Position numbers and translations under genes: made by a program. Under the pieces are notes generated by a model, which was not told the origin of the DNA, did no database searches, and saw nothing but the letters and a program-made list of their open reading frames with translations. Of a stretch of DNA of 43,726 nt, positions 18,198-27,825 are shown piece by piece; within the stretch, counting starts at the first letter, position 1, and every line of letters starts with the position of its first letter. Origin of the DNA: an uncultured Clostridia bacterium (GTDB lineage: Bacteria; Bacillota; Clostridia; TANB77; CAG-508); the NCBI GenBank assembly GCA_947631915.1, contig CANRNC010000016.1, positions 1 through 43,726 of the forward strand. Direction: 5' to 3'.

Positions 18198-19478
18198 ATG
18201 AAAATATTAATGCTTACTTGGGAATATCCACCAAGAATTGTAGGGGGAATTGCAAAAGTAGTATACGACTTATCAAAAAGATTAATAAAAGACGGACATG
18301 AAGTCACAGTAGTAACATATAAAGAAGGTGATGTACCTTATTACGAAAATGATAAAGGAGTAGAAGTATACAGAGTAGATAATTATATGATTAACCCTAA
18401 TAATTTTATAGATTGGATTATGCAATTAAATTTTAATTTAGTGGCTAAATCTTGCGAAATAATGAATAAAAATGGAAAATTTGACGTAATCCATGCACAT
18501 GATTGGCTTGTTGCAAATGCTGCAAAAACATTAAAAGCATCATTTAATATTCCAATAGTAGCAACAATACATGCAACAGAGTCAGGAAGAAATGGCGGAA
18601 TAAGAGATGAACAACAAAGATATATTAATGATACGGAATGGATGTTAACATATGAAGCATCAGAAGTAATAGTAAACAGTAATTACATGAAGAATGAAGT
18701 TCAAAGGTTATTTGGACTACCATTTGAGAAAATTAATGTTATCCCAAATGGAATAAATTTAAATATATATAATGGAATAGAAAGAAATTATGAATTTAGA
18801 AGAAAATATGCTAGAGATAATGAAAAAATAGTCATGTGTGCAGGAAGACTTGTATATGAAAAAGGCTTTCAATATTTAATAGATGCTGTACCTAAAGTTT
18901 TAAGCAACTATAATGATGTTAAATTTATAATAGCAGGAAAAGGTGGAATGTTAGATGAACTAAAAGCAAAAGCTGATTATTTAGGAATATCAAATAAAGT
19001 ATATTTTACAGGACAATTAACATCTAAAGAATTATATACAATGTATAGGTGTGCGGATATAGCAGTATTTCCAAGTACTTATGAGCCATTTGGATTAGTA
19101 GCAATTGAAGGAATGTATGCAGGAACTCCAATAGTTGTATCAGATGTTGGCGGATTAAATGAAATTGTTGAACATGGAGTAACAGGAATGAAAAGCTACG
19201 CAGGAAATTCAAATTCAATTGCAGATTCAATATTAGCATTATTATTTGATCATCAGCTATCATATAATATTGCAAAAAATGCAAAAGCAAGAGTAAAAGA
19301 AGTGTATAATTGGACAAAGATTGCACAAGATACACATTTTATATATCAAAAATCTATATGCGAAACTGTTGCAGAAAAACAAGCAAAAGAAATTGCTCAG
19401 GAACGTGCAAAGAAAACAAAAAAATTCAGACAATCAAATTTAATAAACTTTGTCAAACAAGAAACAACTTATGCGTAA
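18198..19478 (+). CDS. GT4-family glycosyltransferase
   Basis: 426 residues from ATG 18198, which follows GGAGG by 5 bases (a TTG upstream overlaps that site and is unlikely). GT-B fold: MLTWEYPPRIVGGIAKV at the start is the glycine-rich acceptor-domain entry, HAHDWL near 96-101, VIPNGI near 182-187, AGRLVYEKGF near 214-223 and EPFGLVAIEG (the E-x7-E nucleotide-sugar site) near 297-306. The N-terminus resembles the GT4/GT5-like group of glycogen-synthase-like enzymes in Clostridia, so storage or surface glucan synthesis is possible. Acceptor and donor are not known. It ends at a terminator. Confidence 0.88.
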   Translation: MKILMLTWEYPPRIVGGIAKVVYDLSKRLIKDGHEVTVVTYKEGDVPYYENDKGVEVYRVDNYMINPNNFIDWIMQLNFNLVAKSCEIMNKNGKFDVIHAHDWLVANAAKTLKASFNIPIVATIHATESGRNGGIRDEQQRYINDTEWMLTYEASEVIVNSNYMKNEVQRLFGLPFEKINVIPNGINLNIYNGIERNYEFRRKYARDNEKIVMCAGRLVYEKGFQYLIDAVPKVLSNYNDVKFIIAGKGGMLDELKAKADYLGISNKVYFTGQLTSKELYTMYRCADIAVFPSTYEPFGLVAIEGMYAGTPIVVSDVGGLNEIVEHGVTGMKSYAGNSNSIADSILALLFDHQLSYNIAKNAKARVKEVYNWTKIAQDTHFIYQKSICETVAEKQAKEIAQERAKKTKKFRQSNLINFVKQETTYA

Positions 19479-19499
19479 TATAAAAATGAGCATGATTAA

Positions 19500-19533
19500 T
19501 AATGGATTGCACAATAAATGCAATCCATTTTAA
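19500..19533 (+). terminator. terminator of the GT4 gene
   Basis: AATGGATTGCA (19501-19511), loop CAATAAA, TGCAATCCATT (19519-19529), then TTAAT. 11-bp perfect stem. Confidence 0.82.
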
Positions 19534-19595
19534 TAGTATAGAAAAATGCAAATTTAATTAAGTAACGGTAATAATAAAAATTGGGAGGAATAAAA

Positions 19596-19931
19596 ATGAA
19601 CGTATACGATACTGTAAATAGGTTAGCAAAAGAAATAAAGGAATCAGAGGAATATTTAGAATATAAAAAAATGAAAGAAATTATAAAAGAAATACCTGAA
19701 CTAAAACAAAAATTAGACGATTTTGAAAAAGCTAGGTATGAAACTCAAATATCTACAATGAAAGGCGAGGAACCAACAAAAGAGCAAGTTGAGAATTTAC
19801 AAAAAATATATTTAGAATTGATACAAAACGATAAAACAAAAAAATATTTAGATACTGAATTGAAATTTAATACTATGTTATCAGACATAAATAAAATATT
19901 AGGAGAAGCAGTACAAGACTTAATTCAATAA
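19596..19931 (+). CDS. YlbF/YmcA-family protein
   Basis: 111 residues from ATG 19596, placed by GGGAGG 8 bases before it. Almost all helical and highly charged: YDTVNRLAKEIKESEEY at the start and KAxYETQ-type middle are typical of the YlbF/YmcA group. In Bacillus subtilis YlbF, YmcA and YaaT form the Y-complex that affects RNase Y and thus mRNA processing; whether that holds here is inference. It is 19 bases upstream of recJ with which it is probably cotranscribed. Confidence 0.82.
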   Translation: MNVYDTVNRLAKEIKESEEYLEYKKMKEIIKEIPELKQKLDDFEKARYETQISTMKGEEPTKEQVENLQKIYLELIQNDKTKKYLDTELKFNTMLSDINKILGEAVQDLIQ

Positions 19932-19950
19932 TTTTAGGAAGGAAAAGTAT

Positions 19951-21636
19951 ATGAACAAGAATTGGCAGTATTATGAATCTGATAATAAATTGGCAGAAAA
20001 AATTTCTAATAGATTTAATATTAGTAAATTGCTAGCTCAAATATTAATAAATAAAGGAATAACTGAAGACAATGATATAGAAATATTTTTAAATCCAAAA
20101 AGAAACAATTTTTATGATCCATTTTTAATGCCTGATATGGAAAAAGCTGTAAATAGAATAATAAAAGCAATAGAAAACAAAGAAAAAATATTAATATATG
20201 GTGACTACGATGTAGATGGTATAACTAGCACAACTGTACTCAAGAAATTTTTAGAAGAAAGAGGAGCCAATACAGAATATTATATCCCAAATAGACTAAA
20301 AGAAGGGTATGGTTTAAGCAAAAAAGCTTTAGAAGAAGTATCCAATATGAATATAAAATTAATGATTACAGTAGACTGTGGAATTTCTGGAGTAGAAGAA
20401 ACTGCATTTGCAGAAACTTTAGGTATTGAAACTATAATTACAGATCATCATGAGCCTGGAAACATTTTACCTAATGCTTTTGCAATAATAGATGCTAAAA
20501 TTAAAACTAATAAATACCCATTTACGCAATTAGCAGGAGTAGGAGTAGTATTTAAACTGATACAAGCCTTAAGTATAAAACTACAATTAGATGAAAAAGA
20601 ATACCTAAAATATTTAGATTTAGTATGTTTAGGAACAATATCCGATATAGTTCCTTTAGTAGATGAAAACAGAGTTATTGCAAAATTAGGACTTAAATTG
20701 ATTAATGTAACTAAAAATTTAGGATTAAAGACTTTACTAGAAATATCAGGATATAAAGTGGCTGATTCAAATACAATTTCTTTTGGAATTGCACCTAGAA
20801 TAAATGCATGCGGTAGAATGGGATTTGCTGACAAGGCTTTACAATTATTATTATCAAATAATAAAGATGAAGTATTAGAATATGCAGAAGATTTAAATGA
20901 ATATAATAGAGAAAGACAAGAAAAAGAAAAAGCAATATTTGAAGAAGCGATAAAGAAAATAGATGATGAGGAAAAAAATAATCCTATTATAATTCTTGGA
21001 GGTGATGGTTGGCATCATGGAGTAACAGGAATTGTTTCTTCAAAAATTACAGATATGTATTTTAAGCCAAGTATATTAGTTGGATTTGAAGGAGAAGAAG
21101 GTAAAGGATCTGGTAGAAGTATACCGGGATTAGATTTACATGAAACTATATTAAAATGCAGTGACAAACTTGAGAAATTTGGTGGACATGCTATGGCAAT
21201 AGGATTAAGTATAAAAAAAGAAAACTTTCAGGAATTCAAAAAAGAAGTAAATACTTATCTACAAAATATAGATTTTAATCAAATTAAACAAACTATAATG
21301 ATAGATATAGTTGCTAACCTAAAAGAAATAACTGTACAAAGTGTTCAGGAATTAGAACTATTAGAGCCATTTGGAGAAGTTAATAGGATACCGATTTTTT
21401 GCTTTAAAAATTTAAAAATAGATTCAATAAGATCATTAACAGCAGGAAAACATTTAAAAATGAGTTTAAGAGATGACAATATGAGTATTAATGCTATAGG
21501 TTTTAATATGGGAGAGAAGGCTCAAGAATATAGATTAGGTGATAGAGTGGACGTTATAGGTTCACTAGAAATAAATGAATATAGTGGAATGAAGAATATA
21601 CAATTAGTTTTAAAAGATATAATGAAATCATTATAA
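19951..21636 (+). CDS. recJ: single-stranded-DNA-specific exonuclease RecJ
   Basis: 561 residues, close to the bacterial norm. It degrades ssDNA 5' to 3' in recombination and repair. DHH domain motifs: YGDYDVDGITS at 83-93, VDCGISG near 141-147, TDHHEPG near 168-174; then GRINACGRMG near 285-294; the DHHA1 motif KFGGHAMAIGL near 409-419; and an OB-type C-terminal domain. An AAGGAAGG-type ribosome binding site precedes ATG 19951. Confidence 0.96.
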   Translation: MNKNWQYYESDNKLAEKISNRFNISKLLAQILINKGITEDNDIEIFLNPKRNNFYDPFLMPDMEKAVNRIIKAIENKEKILIYGDYDVDGITSTTVLKKFLEERGANTEYYIPNRLKEGYGLSKKALEEVSNMNIKLMITVDCGISGVEETAFAETLGIETIITDHHEPGNILPNAFAIIDAKIKTNKYPFTQLAGVGVVFKLIQALSIKLQLDEKEYLKYLDLVCLGTISDIVPLVDENRVIAKLGLKLINVTKNLGLKTLLEISGYKVADSNTISFGIAPRINACGRMGFADKALQLLLSNNKDEVLEYAEDLNEYNRERQEKEKAIFEEAIKKIDDEEKNNPIIILGGDGWHHGVTGIVSSKITDMYFKPSILVGFEGEEGKGSGRSIPGLDLHETILKCSDKLEKFGGHAMAIGLSIKKENFQEFKKEVNTYLQNIDFNQIKQTIMIDIVANLKEITVQSVQELELLEPFGEVNRIPIFCFKNLKIDSIRSLTAGKHLKMSLRDDNMSINAIGFNMGEKAQEYRLGDRVDVIGSLEINEYSGMKNIQLVLKDIMKSL

Positions 21637-21652
21637 AAAATAGTGACAAATA

Positions 21653-21681
21653 TTTACAAATGTCGATATATGTGATATAAA
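21653..21681 (+). promoter_or_regulatory. promoter of the phosphoglucomutase gene
   Basis: TTTACA (21653-21658), 17 bases, TATAAA (21676-21681). Confidence 0.6.
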
Positions 21682-21752
21682 TATAGCTGTAAGACATACT
21701 TTTGTACATGCTCCGATGGATTTAATAAATCATAAAAAGGGGGGCTATATGA

Positions 21753-23480
21753 ATGTTAGAATATGTTAAAAAATATAAACAATGGATGAATGAAGAGATA
21801 TTTGATGAAGATACTAAACGAGAACTAGCGGAAATTGAAAATGACGATAAGGAAATAAAAGACAGGTTTTATAAGGATTTAGAATTTGGTACTTCTGGTT
21901 TAAGAGGAATCATGGGTGCAGGAACGAACAGAATGAATTATTATACTGTTGGAAAAACTACTCAAGGATTGGCTAACTTTATAATAAAAGAAAAAGGTGA
22001 AGAACAAGGAGTAGCTATTGCATATGATTCAAGGAAAATGTCTTTAGAATTTGCAAAACGAGTGGCTTTAGTATTAAATGCAAATGGAATAAAAACATAT
22101 TTATTTGATTCATTAAGACCAACTCCAGAGCTATCTTTTGCAGTTAGAGAACTAAAATGTATAGCAGGTGTTGTAATAACAGCAACCCATAATCCAAAAG
22201 AATATAATGGATATAAGATTTATTGGTCTGACGGTGCACAAATAATACCACCAATGGATAAACAAATTATTTCAGAAATAAAAAAAATAGAAGATTATAA
22301 AAAGATAAAATTGATTTCTGAAGAAGAAGCTAAAAAACAAGGATTATTTAATATAATTGGAAAAGAAATAGACGATAAATATATTAAAGAACTAAAAAAA
22401 TTAATATTAAATCCTGACATAGTTAAAGAAATGGCAAAAGATTTAAAAATTGTATATACACCGTTTTATGGCACAGGGAGAGAATTAGTAAAAAGAATTT
22501 TAAAAGAACTAGGATTTGAAAAGGTGTTTATTGTTCCAGAACAAGAACAATCAGATGGAGAATTTGAAACTTTAGTATCTCCAAATCCAGAAGATCCTAA
22601 AGCTTTTGAACTTGCTTTAAAACTAGCAAAAGAAGTTGATGCAGATATAGTTTTAGCAACTGATCCAGATGGAGATAGATTAGGGGTTTATACAAAAGAT
22701 ATAAAAACGGGTGAGTATAAAGTATTTACAGGAAACATGTCAGCACTTTTATTAGCTGAATATGAATTAAGCCAAAAGAAAGAAAAAGGAATACTTCCAG
22801 AAAACGGAGCACTTATAAAGACAATAGTTTCTTCAAATATGGCTGATGGAATGGTTAGAGAATACGGAATAAAGTTAATAGAGGTGTTAATAGGATTTAA
22901 ATATATTGGAGAGCAAATAAAATTATTTGAGCAAAATAGTAAATACAAATTTGTATATGGATATGAGGAAAGCTATGGAGCTTTGATGGGAACCTATGCA
23001 AGAGATAAAGATGGTGTTGCAGCAGCAATGGCAATCTGTGAAGCAGCAGTTTATTATAAGAAACAAGGATTAACTCTATGGGAACAAATGCTTAATATAT
23101 ATAAAAAATATGGATATTATCGAGAAGAAGTTATAGGCATAACCTTGGAAGGAATAGATGGTGCATTTCAGATACAAAATATAATGACAAAAATGAGAAA
23201 TAATCCACCAGCAATATTAGGAGAATGGAATGTAGTTGCAGTTAGAGATTATAGAATATGTGAAAGAAAAGAGCTTATTACAGGAAAAACTTCAAAAACA
23301 GGTTTGCCAGCATCAGATGTATTGTATTACGAATTATCAAATGATGCATGGTGCTGTGTTAGACCATCAGGAACAGAACCAAAAATAAAATTTTATATAG
23401 GTGTAAAAGGAACTAGTTTACAAGACGCAAAGAGACAAGCAAAAGCCCTAAAAAGAGAAATATTGAAATTGACTGAATAA
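21753..23480 (+). CDS. pgcA: phosphoglucomutase/phosphomannomutase (PgcA-type)
   Basis: 575 residues. It interconverts hexose 6- and 1-phosphates, feeding UDP-glucose, dTDP-rhamnose and GDP-mannose type precursors. Seen: EFGTSGLRG near 47-55, the catalytic loop ITATHNPKEYNGYK with Thr145 where most family members carry the phosphoserine, metal loop DPDGDRLG near 305-312, the sugar loop GYEESYGALMG near 407-417 and the phosphate site RPSGTEPKIK near 535-544. GGGGGG provides the ribosome binding site before ATG 21753. Its own promoter and terminator make it a single-gene unit. Confidence 0.92.
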   Translation: MLEYVKKYKQWMNEEIFDEDTKRELAEIENDDKEIKDRFYKDLEFGTSGLRGIMGAGTNRMNYYTVGKTTQGLANFIIKEKGEEQGVAIAYDSRKMSLEFAKRVALVLNANGIKTYLFDSLRPTPELSFAVRELKCIAGVVITATHNPKEYNGYKIYWSDGAQIIPPMDKQIISEIKKIEDYKKIKLISEEEAKKQGLFNIIGKEIDDKYIKELKKLILNPDIVKEMAKDLKIVYTPFYGTGRELVKRILKELGFEKVFIVPEQEQSDGEFETLVSPNPEDPKAFELALKLAKEVDADIVLATDPDGDRLGVYTKDIKTGEYKVFTGNMSALLLAEYELSQKKEKGILPENGALIKTIVSSNMADGMVREYGIKLIEVLIGFKYIGEQIKLFEQNSKYKFVYGYEESYGALMGTYARDKDGVAAAMAICEAAVYYKKQGLTLWEQMLNIYKKYGYYREEVIGITLEGIDGAFQIQNIMTKMRNNPPAILGEWNVVAVRDYRICERKELITGKTSKTGLPASDVLYYELSNDAWCCVRPSGTEPKIKFYIGVKGTSLQDAKRQAKALKREILKLTE

Positions 23481-23490
23481 AAACTTTATA

Positions 23491-23519
23491 TAAGGACACG
23501 GCTTAACGTGTCCTATTTA
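23491..23519 (+). terminator. terminator of the phosphoglucomutase gene
   Basis: AGGACACG (23493-23500), loop GCTTAA, CGTGTCCT (23507-23514), then ATTTATT. Confidence 0.8.
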
Positions 23520-23535
23520 TTATTTTAATATATTA

Positions 23536-23564
23536 TTGCAAAAAATTAAAAACTATGTTATATA
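23536..23564 (+). promoter_or_regulatory. promoter of manA
   Basis: TTGCAA (23536-23541), 17 bases, TATATA (23559-23564). Confidence 0.5.
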
Positions 23565-23595
23565 TATTTACAGTTATAATGAATGGAGAAAAATT

Positions 23596-24543
23596 ATGTT
23601 AGAGCCAATATTTTTTAAGCCAGTCTACAAGCAAGTAGTCTGGGGAGGAAATAATATCAAAAAATATTTTAATAGAGATATCAAAGAAGATAATATAGGT
23701 GAAAGCTGGGAATTATCTGCACATACTAGTGGAATAAGTCAAATAGTAAATGATGCTTTTAACAATAAGAATTTATATGAAATATTTAATGATAAAACTA
23801 AAAGGAAAGAAATATTTGGTACAAAATGTTTAAATATGGAAAGATTTCCAATATTAATAAAATTCATTGATGCACAAGATAACCTATCAGTACAAGTTCA
23901 TCCTAATGATGAGTACGCAGAAAAATACGAGAATGATTCAGGAAAAAATGAAGTTTGGTATATAATGAACTGTAAAGAAGATGCTAAAATCGTATATGGA
24001 TTTAAAGACGAAGTAAATAGTAACAATTTAGCAAATGCAATAGAAGATGTTGAAAACAATGCAAGATATATAAACGTTAAAAAAGGTGACTTTATACCAA
24101 TACCAGCAGGAAGTATTCATGCAATATGTTCAGGAATCTTATTATGTGAAATCCAACAAAGTAGTGATGTGACATACAGAGTATTTGATTGGAATAGAGT
24201 TGGACTAGATGGAAAGCCTAGACAATTACATAAAGAAAAGGCAAAAGAAGTAATAAACTTAAATGCCAAAACGCAAATTTCTAATTATTTTAATACTAAA
24301 GAAGATATAAATATATATAATTCAATAAATTTCAATATAGACTTAATTAACATTAAAAATACTAAAGCAGAAAATTCGAGCAAAGAATCTTTTATAGCAT
24401 ATATAGTTTTAGATGGAGATGGAAAAGTAAAAACACAACAATTCGAGAAGGAAATAAAGGCAGGAAGTGTATTTTTAATTCCAGCAGAGCTAGGAGAATA
24501 TCTTTTAGAAGGAAATATGAAGTTAATGAGAGTATATTTATAA
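23596..24543 (+). CDS. manA: mannose-6-phosphate isomerase, class I
   Basis: 315 residues from ATG 23596; this start gives the conserved EPIFFKPVYKQVVWGG beginning, while the longer frame runs back through the promoter. It interconverts fructose-6-P and mannose-6-P. Seen: WELSAH near 36-41, QVHPNDEYAE with zinc-binding His, KNEVWYIM with zinc-binding Glu, PAGSIHAIC with zinc-binding His. Length and layout match the small firmicute ManA/YvyI type. With pgcA and glmM it supplies surface-sugar precursors. Confidence 0.93.
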   Translation: MLEPIFFKPVYKQVVWGGNNIKKYFNRDIKEDNIGESWELSAHTSGISQIVNDAFNNKNLYEIFNDKTKRKEIFGTKCLNMERFPILIKFIDAQDNLSVQVHPNDEYAEKYENDSGKNEVWYIMNCKEDAKIVYGFKDEVNSNNLANAIEDVENNARYINVKKGDFIPIPAGSIHAICSGILLCEIQQSSDVTYRVFDWNRVGLDGKPRQLHKEKAKEVINLNAKTQISNYFNTKEDINIYNSINFNIDLINIKNTKAENSSKESFIAYIVLDGDGKVKTQQFEKEIKAGSVFLIPAELGEYLLEGNMKLMRVYL

Positions 24544-24558
24544 AATTAAGGAAAAATG

Positions 24559-24586
24559 TTGTAATTATTTTTTTTATTGATATAAT
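24559..24586 (+). promoter_or_regulatory. promoter of the phosphofructokinase gene
   Basis: TTGTAA (24559-24564), 16 bases, TATAAT (24581-24586) with extended -10 TGA. Confidence 0.65.
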
Positions 24587-24637
24587 ATACAATATATAAG
24601 AATTATTAGTTTAAAAAAGAAAGGGAATGAAGGTATT

Positions 24638-25771
24638 ATGAAAAAAGTAGCAATTTTAGCAAATGGTGGAGATGTAGCAGGATTTAATGCAGTAATAAGA
24701 GGCATTGTTAAAACGGCAGAAACTAATGGTGTAGAATGTTATGGTTATATAGAAGGATACAAAGGACTTTTAGAAGACAATTATATAAGATTAGATTCAG
24801 CATCTACAGCATCAGGAATTTTACACAAAGGTGGATCAATCATAGGATCTTCAACAAATTCTAATGTTTTTAATTACAAAGTTGAAGAAAACGGACAAAC
24901 AGTATATAAAGATTTATCTGATATATGTGTTCAAAATGTTAAAAATGCAGGATTTGATTGTGTATTTACACTAGGAGGCGATGGTACACAAAAGTCTGCA
25001 AGAGACTTATCATTAAAAGGAATTAATGTTATAGGTGTTCCTAAAACAATAGATAACGATGTCGCTTGTACAGATATTACATTCGGATATAACACAGCAG
25101 TATCAGTTGCAATGGAAGCATTAGACAGATTACACTCAACAGGAGAAACACATCATAGAATAATGGTTTTAGAAGTTATGGGAAGATATGCAGGATGGAT
25201 TGCTCTTGAGGCAGCAATAGCAGGTGGAGGAGATGTAGCTTTAATACCAGAGATTCCTTATGATTTAAATAAAGTTGCACAGAAAATAAAAGATAGAATA
25301 AATATAGGAAAAAGATTTAGCCTTGTAGTTGTTGCAGAAGGAGCAAAACCAATAAATGGAGAAATAACAGTGAAAGGTACAAGAGATAATGGTTCAGGAG
25401 TTGATAACACAAAACTTGGTGGAGTCGGAGAAAGAGTAGCTAAAGAATTAGAAAAACTAACAGGTCTAGAAGCTAGAAATACAACATTGGGATATATGCA
25501 AAGAGGAGGTACTCCAACAGCATATGATAGAGTGTTATCAACGAAATATGGTTCAAAAGCAATGGAACTAGCAATGGAAGGAAAATTTGGAGTATTAGCA
25601 GTACTAAAAAACGGAAGATTAGATTCAGTATCATTAGAAGATGTTGTAGGAAATAATAAGGAAATTGGAGCTGTATCAGGAAATACAGAGAATAGTAATA
25701 TACGAAAAGTAACAATGGATGATGATTTGGTAAAAACAGCAAGAAATATAGGAATATCATTAGGAGACTAA
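24638..25771 (+). CDS. pfkA: 6-phosphofructokinase (group III type; phosphoryl donor uncertain)
   Basis: 377 residues, longer than classic ATP-PFK (~320). It phosphorylates fructose-6-P at C1. Seen: LANGGDVAGFNAVIRG at 7-22, GGDGT at 113-117, VPKTIDND at 134-141 with the catalytic Asp139, EVMGR near 179-183 and GYMQRGG. The residue pair equivalent to E. coli 104/124 is Gly116/Lys136. Classic ATP enzymes have Gly/Gly and PPi enzymes usually Asp/Lys, so this is the mixed Gly/Lys combination of group III/mixed-substrate enzymes, and ATP versus PPi cannot be decided. The gene has its own promoter and terminator. Confidence 0.9.
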   Translation: MKKVAILANGGDVAGFNAVIRGIVKTAETNGVECYGYIEGYKGLLEDNYIRLDSASTASGILHKGGSIIGSSTNSNVFNYKVEENGQTVYKDLSDICVQNVKNAGFDCVFTLGGDGTQKSARDLSLKGINVIGVPKTIDNDVACTDITFGYNTAVSVAMEALDRLHSTGETHHRIMVLEVMGRYAGWIALEAAIAGGGDVALIPEIPYDLNKVAQKIKDRINIGKRFSLVVVAEGAKPINGEITVKGTRDNGSGVDNTKLGGVGERVAKELEKLTGLEARNTTLGYMQRGGTPTAYDRVLSTKYGSKAMELAMEGKFGVLAVLKNGRLDSVSLEDVVGNNKEIGAVSGNTENSNIRKVTMDDDLVKTARNIGISLGD

Positions 25772-25788
25772 ATATTATACATGGACAA

Positions 25789-25818
25789 TAAAAGGGCGAG
25801 CGTTGCTCGTCCTTTTAA
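25789..25818 (+). terminator. terminator of the phosphofructokinase gene
   Basis: AAAAGGGCGAGC, GTT loop, GCTCGTCCTTTT; stem of about 12 pairs with one G-T, ending in TTTT. Confidence 0.88.
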
Positions 25819-25879
25819 TAATAAATTCAATAAAGAGGTAAACATTATATCTGTATATTACGACATAATTTTCAAATAT

Positions 25880-25909
25880 TTGCCTAATTATAGATGTTTA
25901 TGATATAAT
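25880..25909 (+). promoter_or_regulatory. promoter of argS
   Basis: TTGCCT (25880-25885), 18 bases, TATAAT (25904-25909) with extended -10 TGA. Confidence 0.68.
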
Positions 25910-25944
25910 GATTCATATTTATTTTTTTAAGGAGCAGGATAATA

Positions 25945-27657
25945 ATGATAAATTTTAAAAAAGAAATTGCAAATATGATTAGTGAGTGTACACAAATTAA
26001 TTCTGAAGAATTAAAAACATACATAGAAATACCACCTGATGATACAATGGGAGACTACGCTTTTCCTTGTTTTAAATTAGCAAAAGCACTAAAAAAAGCA
26101 CCACCTATTATAGCAACAGAGATAAAAGAAAACATAAAAAGTGATGGCGAAATAATAGATAAAATAGAAATTGCTGGGGGATATTTGAATTTCTATATAA
26201 ATAAAAAGACTTTAATAAGAAATGTTTTAGAAGAAATGGAGAGTAAAAATTCAAAATATGGAAATTCTAATATAGGCAAAGGAAAAAATATCGTTATAGA
26301 CTATTCTGCACCAAATATAGCAAAACCTTTTCATATAGGACATCTACGTTCTACAGTAATTGGAGCAGCACTATATAATATTTATAAATATTTAGGCTTT
26401 AATGTAATAGGGATAAATCATTTAGGAGACTATGGAACACAATTTGGAAAAATGATAGAAGGATATAAACTTTGGGGAAAAGAATATGATTTAAATGAAG
26501 ATCCAATTGGAAAATTAACAGATATTTATGTAAGAATAAATAATCTTTGCAAGGAAGATGAAAATGTACTAAATGAGTGTAGAAATAATTTTAAAAAACT
26601 AGAAGAAGGAGATCAATATTGCACAGAGTTATGGAAAAAGTTTAAAGAATTAAGTTTAAAAGAATTCCAAAAAGTTTATGATTTATTAGGAAGCACTTTT
26701 GACTCATGGAATGGAGAATCATTCTATATAGATAAAATGCCAGAGGTTATAGAGAAATTAAAGGCTTCAGGAAGACTAGAAGAATCAGAAGGTGCAAAAA
26801 TTGTTAATCTTGAAAATGCAGGAATAAGTACACCAATAATAATAGAAAAATCAAATGGTTCTACAACATATGCTACACGTGATTTAGCAGCTATATTATA
26901 TAGGGCACGTACCTATGATTTTGATAAAGCGTTATATGTTACATCATATGAGCAAAATTTACATTTTAAACAAATTTTTGAAACTGCAAAACTACTAGGT
27001 TTAGATGAAAAATATACCAACTCATTAGAACATGTGGCTTTTGGAATGGTATTATTAAAAACAGGTAAGATGTCAACTAGAGAAGGTAATGTTATAAAAT
27101 TAGAAGAACTATTAAATGAAGCAATATCAAGAGCAAAAGATATAATTGAGGAAAAAAATCCAGAACTTGAGAATAAAGAAGAAATAGCAAAAAAAGTTGG
27201 AATAGGAGCAGTTATATTTAACGATTTATCTAATAGTAGAATAAAAGATGAAATTTTTGATTGGGATACAATTTTAAATTTTCAGGGAGAAACAGGACCA
27301 TATATACAATATATTTATGTAAGAACCAAAAGTATAATTGATAACATTGAAAAATTACCTGACGTAAAAGAGATTAATATAAATGAATTACAAGATGAAG
27401 AAGAAATTAAGATTATAAAGTTATTATATCAATTTGAAAATGTTTTAGAAAACGTTATTGATAAAAATGAGCCATCAATACTTTCTAGATATTTAATAAA
27501 TTTAGCACAAGCATATAGTTCATACTATAATTCCAACAAGATTCTAGTAGAAGATATTGAAAAAAAGAATGCGAGAATTTATCTAACATATATGATAGGA
27601 AACGTGTTACAAATTGGTGCAAAATTATTAGGAATAGATATGCCAAATAAAATGTAG
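25945..27657 (+). CDS. argS: arginyl-tRNA synthetase
   Basis: 570 residues, normal length. It charges tRNA(Arg). Seen: an N-terminal tRNA-binding domain (~1-110), the HIGH signature SAPNIAKPFHIGHLRST near 122-138, the KMSTREG variant of KMSKS near 376-382 and the DALR anticodon-binding C-terminus. AAGGAG precedes ATG 25945. A single-gene unit by its promoter; the next gene also has its own promoter. Confidence 0.97.
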   Translation: MINFKKEIANMISECTQINSEELKTYIEIPPDDTMGDYAFPCFKLAKALKKAPPIIATEIKENIKSDGEIIDKIEIAGGYLNFYINKKTLIRNVLEEMESKNSKYGNSNIGKGKNIVIDYSAPNIAKPFHIGHLRSTVIGAALYNIYKYLGFNVIGINHLGDYGTQFGKMIEGYKLWGKEYDLNEDPIGKLTDIYVRINNLCKEDENVLNECRNNFKKLEEGDQYCTELWKKFKELSLKEFQKVYDLLGSTFDSWNGESFYIDKMPEVIEKLKASGRLEESEGAKIVNLENAGISTPIIIEKSNGSTTYATRDLAAILYRARTYDFDKALYVTSYEQNLHFKQIFETAKLLGLDEKYTNSLEHVAFGMVLLKTGKMSTREGNVIKLEELLNEAISRAKDIIEEKNPELENKEEIAKKVGIGAVIFNDLSNSRIKDEIFDWDTILNFQGETGPYIQYIYVRTKSIIDNIEKLPDVKEININELQDEEEIKIIKLLYQFENVLENVIDKNEPSILSRYLINLAQAYSSYYNSNKILVEDIEKKNARIYLTYMIGNVLQIGAKLLGIDMPNKM

Positions 27658-27710
27658 AGACGTTATATAAAAAATGTTTAAAGTTTTTTGTAAAAAAAGT
27701 GTGATTTTTA

Positions 27711-27739
27711 TTGATAAAAATAAAATTATAATATATAAT
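27711..27739 (+). promoter_or_regulatory. promoter of the LCP gene, probably heading the polysaccharide locus
   Basis: TTGATA (27711-27716), 17 bases, TATAAT (27734-27739). Confidence 0.72.
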
Positions 27740-27825
27740 GAAAAAATAAAGCTCTAGAAACTTACAAATGAAGTTTGAGAATGCTTTTAAACATAAAATT
27801 AAACATAAAAAGGAATGAGTAAACA

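Noticed and set aside
19024-19335. Leftward 103-residue Leu-rich frame
   Set aside because: Antisense shadow of the GT4 gene; the leucine richness results from reading AT-rich codons backwards.
23536-23595. Longer N-terminus for manA from a TTG
   Set aside because: The extension would run through the -35/-10 region and lacks family similarity; ATG 23596 gives the standard start.
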